The translations under genes were made by a program, and so were the position numbers. Positions 55,081 to 64,000 of a DNA stretch of 64,000 bases are shown here, one piece after another. Source of the stretch: Adiantum capillus-veneris. Lineage: Eukaryota > Streptophyta > Polypodiopsida > Polypodiales > Pteridaceae. The stretch lies in assembly GCA_014529385.2 (NCBI GenBank), contig CM043967.1, forward strand, positions 6,153,001 to 6,217,000. Direction: 5' to 3'. The notes beneath the pieces are model-generated. The model saw only the letters and a program-made list of their open reading frames with translations. It searched no databases and was not told where the DNA came from. Every line of letters begins with the position of its first letter. Position 1 is the stretch's first letter.

Positions 55081-55713
55081 GTTTGGAGACACCCTACTGT
55101 GCTCTATCCAAAATGTAATAATTGTCTGCTTAAATTCCTCCAATAAGGACCCAGCATTTCCAGACTTCCTTTTGCATAAGTCGAACCTCAGCGTACTTGA
55201 CATAGGATCGTTGTCAAGTCTACCCAAATCTGAATATAAATTCCTTGGATGAACATTTAATAGCTTTGCCACTTTATGTAGAGTAACACCTCTACCTTGG
55301 CTCCCATTATCATGCAGTAATCCATTCACCAACATGCTGAATGTGCTTTGTTTTTAAAATCTTGTCAGGTGATTTTGGAATCTTTAATTCCTGTAAGGAG
55401 ACCTTGAGTGCAAAAATAAGGCCCTTTGCAGGAAGATACAAATCTTCACAGAATGGCAAGATTCTATCATCATTGAAAACACATTGAAGAATTGCATTCT
55501 TATCTTCTTTCTCGTGACTATGCAACTGTCTCACAATGTGCTGGACAATATTATGAATAGTATGTTGCTTCTTGTCTTCCTTTGTGTGTACATCGACGTC
55601 CTCCCTATGACAATCTTCCCTATGACAATCTTTCGCTCCAATGTTGACACTTGGCTGTACTTGCTTTCATGCACGACATCGCTTTCTCTACTCACGTTTA
55701 GCCTATGCTTCAT
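54973..55713 (-). pseudogene. Unknown minus-strand gene with helix-turn-helix-like and RVSPNKKD motifs
   Basis: Reading leftward: a Ser/Arg-rich start (KHRLNVSRESDVVHESKYSQ), RQLHSHEKEDKNAILQCVFN, LPAKGLIFALKVSLQELKIP, then after a shift VTLHKVAKLLNVHPRNLY, which looks like a helix-turn-helix. TFWIEHSRVSPNKKDICRKQ and LGRKHYQEIPIHLLYESQ follow. An HTH followed by W...(T/S)RVSPNxKD and a basic motif has the look of DNA-transposon proteins, but I cannot name the family. At least two frameshifts are present. It could form one gene with 53,913-54,437 downstream. Confidence 0.35.
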
Positions 55714-56046
55714 ACTTCCTCACTGCAATAATTTCATCCTCATTTAGACAAGCCTTTCTCTTGGAGTGCACCTACGTATGAACTATATCTATTCCATGTG
55801 CCTCATCATAAAATCCTTCGTCCACCATCATGGACAGTATGCAGTAGTTTGAAATGAATGAAGTCGTACAAAACTTCCTGATTGTAATAGTGAACTGAAA
55901 TCCATTTGTGCTGCATTGTTGAGTTCAAGAAGCTCCATTGCAGCTTGTGAGGAGGTATGAGCTGGAACCAAAGCGAGAGGAAGGGAGTATCCATCATCCA
56001 TATTCTGAACAGGGAGAGAGAGATGGAGATGGGCATTGGAGGCCAT

Positions 56047-56101
<55 letters not shown>

Positions 56102-56215
56102 GTCCCCGCATGCTAACCGCTCCATGTCTTTCAATCCGAGTAGTGGAGTCGTGAAGTGTTTTACCAATATTATTTATTGACTTAAAAGCCCAGCTATGGT
56201 GCCATCCATAGCATC
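55714..56215. other. Spacer with a (GA)n microsatellite
   Basis: Non-coding, with (GA)n at about 56,048-56,101. Minus-strand ORFs here come from the GA tract. No other feature. Confidence 0.5.
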
Positions 56216-56243
56216 ATACTTGGTGTCCATGGACACCAAGTAT
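56216..56243. repeat. Perfect 28-bp palindrome at the second gag junction
   Basis: ATACTTGGTGTCCA followed by its exact reverse complement TGGACACCAAGTAT, no spacer. It lies at the start of the region homologous to gag and may mark a rearrangement joint. Confidence 0.95.
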
Positions 56244-56259
56244 CTAGACACCATTCTAT

Positions 56260-57232
56260 GCTTTCACCCTGATAGCTTTGATTTTTCACATGAAGGTGCT
56301 AATGAAGATTACCTCATGTTTGCTAATTATCTTGCTAATAGGTTGCAACAAGCTATGGGCAACCCTGCTTTGCAAGCTGAAGTTACTCAACAACTTCGTG
56401 CTTATGGGATTTCCCTTCCTCTCCAAGAGGAGAGAGAGCTTAGGAGGCCTCTTGATGAGACTCCCAAAATAAGACACTCTCCCATAAGAGATGAGGAATC
56501 CAAAGAACAAGAAAGAAGCAAATATCTAAGTTCCTCTGAAGACATGGCTTCACAAAAATGGCAGTTTAGACAGTTGCCAACTCCTCCCAAGAGGAAACGG
56601 TAAACCCATAGTCCTTCTCCTCGTCACTTTGAAAGGAAAGAAAGGAAACAAAGGAAGAAAAATGCAAGGAAGAGGTCACCCTCTTCTCCTTCTTCTTCAC
56701 CTTCCTCCTCTTTTGATGAAGGCAATAGATATTCTCCTAGAGAATAGAAGAGGAGAGGACATTGCAAATCTTACCTTGCATGGTGAAGGTCCCAAAAGCT
56801 CAAGAAATTCAAAGAGGGAGGAAATATTATCTCTTCTCTCACCTATGATGGCACCTTTGGTGCCACTGACAAAGTATTGGCCTTCATTCAACAATTTGAT
56901 GCGTCCTTTGGAGATGAGGGATTCCAGAGTCCTCCAAGCTATACCATGTAGCTATGAACTTCCAAAATAATTCTCTCGTCAATGTTGGACTAGCCTTTGT
57001 GGCAATGATGAAGCCCCAAAGACATGGAAAACTCTACGAGTTTCTATCATGAAGCAATTCCTTGCAAGCGATGCAAAGGAAAAAGTGCTTACCAAATGGC
57101 ATAGTTTGAAGCTTCTCTCCCATGAGTCTATCCACAAATATATGAACAAGTTTTGGGATTTACATCTCAAGGCTGCTGTCTTTGAAAAGATAGACTTTGC
57201 CAAAAAAAAGCAACAATTTTGTGACTTGACTC
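56260..57232 (+). pseudogene. Second gypsy gag copy, joined to a chromodomain
   Basis: Frame 56,196-56,603 has SFDFSHEGANEDYLMFANYL, NRLQQAMGNPALQAEVTQQL and SLPLQEERELRRPLDETPK, in better order than the first copy at 43.8 kb. It continues through Lys/Arg-rich text and the frame 57,049-57,232 (LLSHESIHKYMNKFWDLHLK, KKKQQFC), then departs from gag exactly after QQFC. The rest of gag and all of protease, RT, RNase H and integrase are absent, deleted between gag and chromodomain. A stop and frameshifts near 56,600 and 57,010 prevent translation. Confidence 0.75.
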
Positions 57233-57237
57233 CTACA

Positions 57238-57475
57238 AAGGAGAGCCACCAAAGAACCAACTATTGAAGACCCTCTAGAAATCGAAGACCAAGAAGTGCT
57301 ATAGCCCGAAGCTATCCTTCGGCATGAAGACAAGATACTACGACATGGTAAGATTATCCAACGGTATCTTATTAAGTTCAAAAATTATCCTTTTGAAGAT
57401 GCTAGATGGATGCAAGGAATACAGCTTAAGGATAGTATGAAACTTGTCAATGCTTACAATGCTACATTAGAGTAA
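57238..57475 (+). pseudogene. Gypsy (chromovirus-type) chromodomain
   Basis: The frame contains TIEDPLEIEDQEVL, one in-frame TAG, PEAILRHEDKILRHGKIIQR, YLIKFKNYPFEDARWMQGIQ and a terminal TAA at 57,473. The pattern P-x-x-I-L-x-H/R...Y-L-I-K-F/W-x-x-Y...A-x-W is that of chromodomains at the end of chromovirus integrases, which target insertion to chromatin marks. It is the missing end of the integrase truncated at 47,913, or its equivalent from a sister element. Confidence 0.75.
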
Positions 57476-57820
57476 TCAAATGTAAATGTCTCTTTCAAAA
57501 GATCAAATTTTTTGTCTTATAAGACTAATTCTCTCTTTATTGTGGACAAACCTAAATAGTATGCATGCTTAGAATCATGTTTGTGATGATGGCGTCTCTC
57601 AAACACCAAGCAAAATTTGTCACTCTACTTTGGGAGAATAAAATAGACTAAAGAGTAGACATGCTTCCGGCAACTACGTCTCCCAAGCACCAAATGGATT
57701 AGTCATCCATCTTGGAATGATGTTGTAGGGTAAAAAGGGATCCTCTACTTGCTAAGAAACAAAGACTAATGACTAAGACTTTATCATTTCTACCTCATAG
57801 TCAAGGACAACTATGATTTC
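57476..57820 (+). other. Untranslated region between chromodomain and polypurine tract
   Basis: No open frame. It is the ordinary 3' leader of a Ty3/gypsy element. Confidence 0.5.
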
Positions 57821-57829
57821 AAGAGAGAA
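57821..57829 (+). promoter_or_regulatory. Polypurine tract
   Basis: AAGAGAGAA directly precedes the TG of the 3' LTR, the expected place for the plus-strand primer of LTR retrotransposons. Confidence 0.75.
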
Positions 57830-59582
57830 TGTCATAAAATCTAATATCTAACCAACCCAAATGATTTTATCATATTAAACTAATCATTTAATGTGGGAGA
57901 ATAAAAAAGAAGAAGGGTTAGAATAGAGACGTGTGCTTATGGATCTGTCTCAACACAGGGCCAAGGTTAAAGGGGTCCAAATGAGAGAGGGTCTTTCAAA
58001 GAGCAAGGCTACCTAATGGAGCTTAAAGACCTTAGGGTTATCTTCATTAAAGACCTCCAAAGGTTAGTGTTAAAAGTCCTTTGACCTTAGGAAATCTTCG
58101 GTTGTGCTTGAGGTGGGAACCCAGCCCAAGCTTGAGGTGCTTGTCGTGCTTGCTAACTAAGGTGCTTGAGGTGCTTGTTGTGCTTGTTGTGATTGTTGAC
58201 TAAGGTACTTGAGGTGCTTGTTATGCTTGAGGTTCTAGAGCTGAGATTGATGTGGGAACCTTCTCCAGGCTTGATAGAGTTGAGCTTGAAGTGAGAACCT
58301 TCCCTAAGCTAACTAAGGTGCTAACTAAGGTGCTTGAGGTGCTTGCTAACTAAGGTACTTGAGGTGCTTGTTATGCTTGAGGTTCTAGGGCTGAGATTGA
58401 TGTGGGAACCTTCTCCAAGCTTGATAGAGTTGAGCTTGAAGTGAGAACCTTCCCTAAGCATGAAGGGTTCAAGTGGTTCCCAGAAGTCAACATGATCCCT
58501 ACTCAAGGGGGGACAAGCCCTCATTGTAGGAGATAGAGAGAGAACACACACACCCTCACACAAGTCAAGCATTGTCTAAAGAAGTAACTAGGATACTTGT
58601 CAAGTTCCTCCTCATGTTTCCCTCATGGTGTGCCTAAAGCCTATTGGTTGGACTCTCAAGGGGTCCAATGACAATTTAGCTAATTAATTTAATTGATTAT
58701 GCATTTATCATAATCTCTCTCAAAGGGGAAATGGGGACACTTGTACCAAGGCTAAAATGGTTTCTTGATATGCACCCTACATGTGATTGGCTAGGCTTGT
58801 AGGGGTCCAATCATCTTCTAGCATGAGCTACAAGGGGGGTCGACCAAGGAAGCTAGGGGGTTGCTTGCAAGTTATACTCTCCCACACACACATACATACA
58901 CACACACCCACACACTCTCACACTCATTGTGTTAAGTGCAAAGTGCAAGAGGTCCATCTCCTTCTCCAAGCTTGCTGAGAAGTTGAGAGCCTATAGCAGC
59001 ACTCTTGGCTATACTGAATGCAAATCCAACGAAGAGCCATGCTTCAATGCTTAAGATTTCCATCTTCTTCATCTTAATTACTATGCTATTATGCTATGCT
59101 AAGCAAGTAGAGTGATGATAAGTGAGGAAATATTTCTTTCTCCCATGAATGCTTCTTCTTCCCCTTCCCTACCCTCATTCCCTGCTAGCTCTCTCCACCT
59201 TCGAAGGTGTTTGAGGCCTTGGGACTGAGGCCAGGGATGGTTAATGCTTTTACAAAGTTTATGTTATGCTTGTGATACATGAAATTTTCCATCTTCATTG
59301 CATCACCTAGGTCACAAGGAAAACAAATATTGTATTGTACCAAGTCTCTCTAGATGAGAGACTCTATAATACAAAAGCCACATAAATCCGGTCCTCAATT
59401 GTTGTCAATTTCTCTAAACTCTCTCTCTTGCAAAAGTATTGTTCATGCCAAGTTAATTAAGTATTATGGTTATGTTGATAATTAAGCTCACTCTCTATGT
59501 TCTCAAAGTAGTGTCACAAAAATACTCACTCTAATTCTCTTAATTTCTCTATCCTCAAAGTTCATAGGCCATTTCCATTACA
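57830..59582 (+). repeat. Ty3/gypsy LTR, 3' copy (about 1,753 bp)
   Basis: Begins TGTCATAAAATCTAATATC and ends CCATTACA, matching 41,793-43,359. It is longer mainly because a 140-150 bp segment (GGTACTTGAGGTGCTTGTTA ... GAACCTTCCCTAAGC) is tandemly duplicated at 58,202-58,317 and 58,350-58,460. A CA-rich microsatellite lies at 58,885-58,912. The bases after it (AGATC) do not match those before the 5' LTR (TGGAA), so no target duplication links the two. Confidence 0.85.
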
Positions 59583-59777
59583 AGATCCATGTGCAAAGCT
59601 ATGTTGACAAAGAAAATTTATTCATCTCGCCAAGATGTTATCCTAGGGGCACCATGGTTTGATTGCATTGTTGCCATTATGAAGTCTCTTGAGAGAAAAG
59701 TCCTCTCTTCCCATAAAGGCAAGGATAATGCACTACTTAATGTAAATAGTGCGGGCAACACTTTACCACTTGTATAG
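59583..59777 (+). pseudogene. Gypsy protease-region fragment immediately after the LTR
   Basis: A frame of about 60 codons, KAMLTKKIYSSRQDVILGAP and WFDCIVAIMKSLERK, aligns with 45,370-45,560 of the upstream element (EDAILGAPWFDHMAANMKFL). It begins at the first base after the LTR, with no primer site or gag between. It is either the target element into which the LTR inserted or a product of unequal recombination. Confidence 0.75.
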
Positions 59778-61600
59778 ACTCAAATTTTTGACAAACTTGT
59801 ATAGATGTTGGGGGTTCCATCATTGCATAGCTCCAATGACCAGCAATATTATCAATCCGGAGGGATAGGCTACCCAGCTAGGGCATGGAAACACTCACAC
59901 GATTAGTGAGCTAATCATGGAAAAATGAATGGTAACTCTACGAGGTGAGCTTCTCGGCCTACTGAGGAGCTAAACCACAATGGTTGGCCATCTCCACATC
60001 CACTTCCCTTCACCTCCAATCAACCCAATCACACACACTAATGATTGCAAGATGCACACAACACTAATCCTATCATGCAACACACTAATCACAAGCACAC
60101 ACACATAGATCTATTGATCACCACACTCCAATCAAACCTACATTCACACACAAGAAAAATAGGGCAATCACACAAGATTAGAGAGGGATTAGCCACTAAT
60201 TAGTTATAATCTAGCTAATCAAAGCATCATTAACAATCGCAAGAAGCATGATAGAGGCATAGTGAAAGAGAATTAAGCATTGATTAGTGTTAATCAAGTC
60301 ACATGAGCAAGAAGAAGCTCAAGGACTCCATAGCTGCACACCGCAAGAGCTCTCACCAAAAAATGCTCTCAACAAATGAGCTTGAGAACCCTAATTTCTT
60401 TTACACACTGCCTTATATACCTAGGGTAAAAATATGCAATGTCCGGGCGCCCAAGGCCTTTAGGGCTCCACCACTTACTAAATCTGAACCTAGGCACACT
60501 AAATGACCTTTTCTTTACAGCTTGGAACTCCCATTGATCCCATAACACATTAAAATATTACAATGGCTTGAAACAATTTGGGAATTTACAATACATAATC
60601 ATTTTGAAAAATGTAAAAAATGTGTAACTCCAATCTTACTACTTGTTCATGTTGATCTTCAATGTGCATCCATACGGCTCGTCCTTTAGCAGCTTTTGTT
60701 AACTAACGTGGACTTAATTAACATTCCCCCCTTCCGATTTTAGTGCTCTTCATTGGGCACTGTTGAAAAGTGTTCGTGGAGGTTGTGGAAGGTTTTGATT
60801 GATTGTTGATGGGCTGATTGTCTTCATTTGTTGATGAGGTTCAATTTTTTGTAGCATCTTCATTGGTTGGAATATGGCTATTGTGAGAGATGATGTTGCA
60901 TTCCGTTGTAATAGCATAATGATGAGCCTACTCTTTATTTATGAAAAGTATGTACAAAAAATAGAATGATGAGGTTCTAAATTAGGGTCTAATACTTGGA
61001 TGACCAAAGGAAAAAAAACCCAGTGGGAAAAAAGTGCCTTTGGGATACGCGCATTATTGGAGTACTTATTAGCATGAAAAATATTAATAAAGTACTCAAG
61101 GGACTATTTGCTGATAGATATGGAATTAAAAAGATAGCAAATATGATAGGGTAGCGTGATGGAACATTTGTTTTCCTATTGTAGTCCACTCAAGGTGCAT
61201 AGGTGGAAGCAAAAAAGAGTTCTAATGCATATGTCCAATGATGGGACATTCTATTTATGCATACACAGAAATGCATGGAAAATAATATGTTGTGCAAGAA
61301 AGATTTTGAGGGTTCTTCACAAAGATGGTGTAGCTATAAAAGCATATAGCATGGCTTTGCAAGCTATCACCCCTTTAAGAATGGTTTTCGTTGTTGAGGA
61401 TATATGCTCTCATCTTACTGTGCATTGTGCGTGAGTGTTGGACTCTACGACGCTCTACCATGATTAAGTTAATAGACTCTGACTCTTATGCTCATCTCAT
61501 CCAGCATGAGCAACACAACTTAGATATGTTCAACTCTTCCAGCTTGAGCATAAGCCTAATAACTATGACTCTTAGCATAGAGTTTATTAAGACATGAATC
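59778..61600. other. Gene-poor region
   Basis: A/C-rich text at 59,990-60,250 (CACACA-type, CTAATCACAAGC) and AT-rich elsewhere. A short frame at 60,304-60,506 (MSKKKLKDSIAAHRKSSHQK) is the only ATG-started candidate and has no support. Nothing else is visible. Confidence 0.5.
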
Positions 61601-61759
61601 TTTGGGACTAATGCTTTGCTCATTTTATGGCTCAACAGCCCCGACTCTGACTATGCCAATTTTCTCCTTAGCAACTTGAATTTTTACATTCTTGTGCTTA
61701 CTACAAATATTTCTTCAGGTAAAAGTAAGCTTGAATTCTCAAAAAGAGGATTAATGAAG

Positions 61760-63430
61760 GACCAAGTTGGCATTAAAGGTTTCTTTTGCCATACCTGTTT
61801 TATCTTCTTTGAATCTGCACTCAGGTTGGTTGGGCGGTCCTTCTTTGCTTGTGAAGACTCTATTATTGGTTTGATTCTCCAGTTGGGCCTATTGATAGGA
61901 GTCTTTGATGTTGTTGTAGACCTCTGTTGGTTGTTGGCATTTGGCTTTTCATTAAGTTTATTGGAAGACTAAGGAATCCAAATATTTTGAGGACCTTTGT
62001 AAATCCTTTGTTGACTTTGCCTTGCTCTAGGTCTTGTTGAGTTTTTTAGATCTTCATGCAAGCTTGGTGTAGTTGCAGTTGGCTTGTGGTTGACTGGTAG
62101 CCCAATCTTTGTATAACGTGTGTAGAATCCTTGTCCAAGAGGAACATTCTTTGAGATTCTTGTTTGTTATGTATCCTCTTGAGATTTGTGGTAGAATTTA
62201 ACATCTTTCAATATTGTTCTACTGTATACCTGCTTCTTAGGTATCGTGGAATATTGTCAAGGTTGATATCTAGCGGGCCTTCTTTCTTGGAAGGGTCTTT
62301 TGGTACCCATATCTATCTGTTACCTCCATAGTACTCCTATTCTTTTAAGCTCCATTGTGATGCTATCCATCGCATGTGTTTGTCTTTCTGTGTTGATTTC
62401 ATGTTTTTACTCTAAATTGGACCATTGACTTTGACTAAACTTCTCGGAACAAACACTTGCTTGACTTTATTTTTCTTTCTTGAGTACTTTGGCCAATATA
62501 TCTTTGTTTTTTTGGGTGTCTCCTTAGAGGTTTCCGTTGGCTTAGAAATTGATTTGAAGATTTGAAAGCCTAACTTGCTAAAGGTATCTGATCCACGACC
62601 TGTTTTATCATCTAAGAATCTGCATTCTCGTTGGTTGGGTTGTTCTTCTTTGACTGTGAAGACTCCATTATCTATTTGATTCTCCAATTAGGTATGTTGA
62701 TAGCAGTATTTGATGTTGTTGTAGGCCTCTGTTCACTGTTGGCATTTGGCTTTTGACTAGGAGCATTGGAAGACTTAGGAATCCAAATCTCTTGATGACC
62801 TTTGTATCTCCATTGTTGACTTTACTTCGCTCTAGGTCTTGTTGAGATCTTGAGATCTTCATGCAGGTCTGGTGTAGTTGCATTTGTCTTGTGGTCAACT
62901 GGTAGCCAAATCTTTATATAACCTGTGTAGAATCCTTGTCCAAGAGGAACACTCTTTGAGATCCATCTTTGTTATGTATCCTCTTGAGAGTTGTGGTAGA
63001 GTTTATCATCTTCGAATGTTGTTCTATTGTATATCTACATCTTAGGTATCCTAGGATATTGTCGAAGTTGATACCTTGTGGGCCTTCTTTCTTGGGAGGG
63101 ACTTGAAGCTACTTCATATGCCCCAACCTGCGGTTTTGGTACCCATATCTGTCTGTTACCTCCATAGTACTCATGTTCCTTTAAGCTCCACTGTGATGTT
63201 ATCCATCCCATGTGTTTGTCTTTTTGTGTTGATTTTTTGTCTTTAATCCAAACCGGATCATTGACTTTGACTAAATTGCTCAGAATAAACATTTGCTTGA
63301 CTTACCTTTGCGTTCTTGAGTACTTTGGCTGAAATATATTTGATTTGTTGGGTGACTCCTTAGACGTTTTAGCTGGGTCAGCAATTGACTTGAAATTTTG
63401 AAAGCCTACCTTGCTTGAAGAAGTTGATCC
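61760..63430 (-). repeat. Tandem duplication of about 830 bp
   Basis: Unit 1 (61,760-62,590) and unit 2 (62,590-63,430) share CTTGTCCAAGAGGAACA, ATGTTGTTGTAG, TTGTTATGTATCCTCTTGAG, ATAGTACTC, and CCATGTGTTTGTCTTT in the same order, at roughly 85-90% identity by eye. The pair lies in the coding-like minus strand of the next entry. Confidence 0.85.
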
Positions 63431-63973
63431 ATGAAGGTTCTTTGATGTAGAGACATATGATGTCACTCCTTTTCTGCTAATCGATGGAAATTCCACTTTA
63501 GCTTTACCTTTGTTTGCAAGATTTGTCTTCGATTCTTGTGACTTTTGTAACTCTGAATCTAACCACCACTGATGTCCAAGGATTACATCTACATGCACGT
63601 CTTTTGAATAATTTACCTGAAACTTTACTTTCTCTTCATGATTTTGGATGCTAAGGGTAGCAGCCATTTCTTTTTAACTTGTAGCCTTACCCATGATTTC
63701 TCTATTATATGATTTTTCCTAAGTAATCTCTAGAATGCTTTGGATGTTGTCTGCAACCATATTGCAATTTGCTTCTTTATCTAGTAGAGCATTGCATCTG
63801 ACACTTGCTTCTTTTGTACTGCTGAGAACTATAGCTATTCTTGTTGTTGGTTCTATTGAAGATCTTTGTCCAGATTTTGCCATGGTCTCATCCTGATCTA
63901 ATTGTGTCTCTATGGAGGATGGCTTAAGACTTTGTGTTCCACTCTGACTTACATCGGTTGATTCAACTGGCAA
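61760..63973 (-). pseudogene. Unknown gag-like or TE-associated protein, minus strand, with duplicated middle part
   Basis: Reading leftward from 63,973: a Ser/Thr/Gln-rich start (MPVESTDVSQSGTQSLKPSS), then KVKFQVNYSKDVHVDVILGH (63,667-63,302), SKVGFQNFKSIADPAKTSKE, and NIFQPKYSRTQRK. After a shift come HMGWITSQWSLKEHEYYGG, NRQIWVPKPQVG and YQLRQYPRIPKM, then VNNGDTKVIKRFGFL. The second unit repeats these (FSKLGFQIFKSISKPTETSK, IYWPKYSRKKNK). The Lys/Ser-rich, W-P-K linkers with repeated blocks resemble gag or movement-type linker regions of plant elements, but no zinc knuckle or enzyme is seen. Several frameshifts are present, and the window ends before the start of any larger gene. Confidence 0.4.
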
Positions 63974-64000
63974 TGTCTGGATCTTTGGACTTCCTATTGC

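Noticed and set aside
61616-61972. 118-codon plus-strand ORF with hydrophobic stretches
   Set aside because: It overlaps the tandemly duplicated minus-strand coding-like sequence, and its copy in the second unit is not open.

Overview
The window looks like nuclear DNA of a land plant with a large, repeat-bloated genome. The evidence is spliced genes with GT-AG introns, plant-type CACTA (En/Spm) and Ty3/gypsy elements (one with an initiator-Met tRNA primer site), a HIPP-type metal-binding gene fragment, very long GT/GA/AT microsatellites, and no prokaryote-like operons. A fern or other seedless plant is my guess; the sequence does not prove it. Most coding segments are broken by stops and frameshifts. 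The best-preserved genes are a three-exon RING-like gene (49,180-50,207), the CACTA accessory gene (19,894-21,149) and an orphan ORF (40,364-40,879).

Layout. 1-17 kb: a diverged satellite built around GCTTGGACAAGTGGTGGACC fills 1-3.4, 6.2-7.9, 11.0-12.2, 13.6-14.5 (mostly inverted) and 16.4-16.8 kb. Between the blocks sit islands of decayed coding sequence, several of which begin just after a good splice acceptor: an unknown protein (3.4-6.0 kb), a SET-domain remnant (8.0-8.6 kb), two FCP1/NLI-phosphatase-like remnants (9.3-10.2 and 14.8-15.4 kb) and a possible F-box piece (17.1 kb). A 1,337-bp element with perfect 15-bp inverted ends and TTAA on both sides, as in piggyBac, lies at 12,208-13,544.

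18.2-26.6 kb: a deleted Ty3/gypsy fragment whose integrase is interrupted by a CACTA element of about 7.3 kb. The element carries a spliced TNPA-like gene, DUF4216-, DUF4218- and Tnp2-type transposase pieces with the middle of the transposase missing, and a captured HIPP gene fragment that still ends in a CaaX box. 26.6-36.4 kb: AT-rich DNA with three phased palindromes, then a decayed retroelement-like coiled-coil ORF split by a complete but non-autonomous LTR element (31,389-35,234, TG...CA ends, 5-bp target duplication with one mismatch). 36.4-41.8 kb: compound GT-GA microsatellites, a long blank region and the orphan 171-residue ORF.

41.8-59.8 kb: a patchwork between two LTRs of one Ty3/gypsy family. 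The 5' LTR, primer site, gag, protease, RT, RNase H and most of integrase run to about 47,913. A truncated CACTA fragment follows, then the RING-like gene, a repeat-rich gene ending in a third FCP1-like domain, and an unknown minus-strand coding region flanked by 620-bp direct repeats. A second gag fused to a chromodomain and the 3' LTR close the block. 59.8-64 kb: mostly non-coding, then a minus-strand gag-like ORF region with an 830-bp tandem duplication.

The two observations I would follow first are the three diverged FCP1-like genes with altered catalytic motifs in one 45-kb stretch, and the captured HIPP gene inside the CACTA element.
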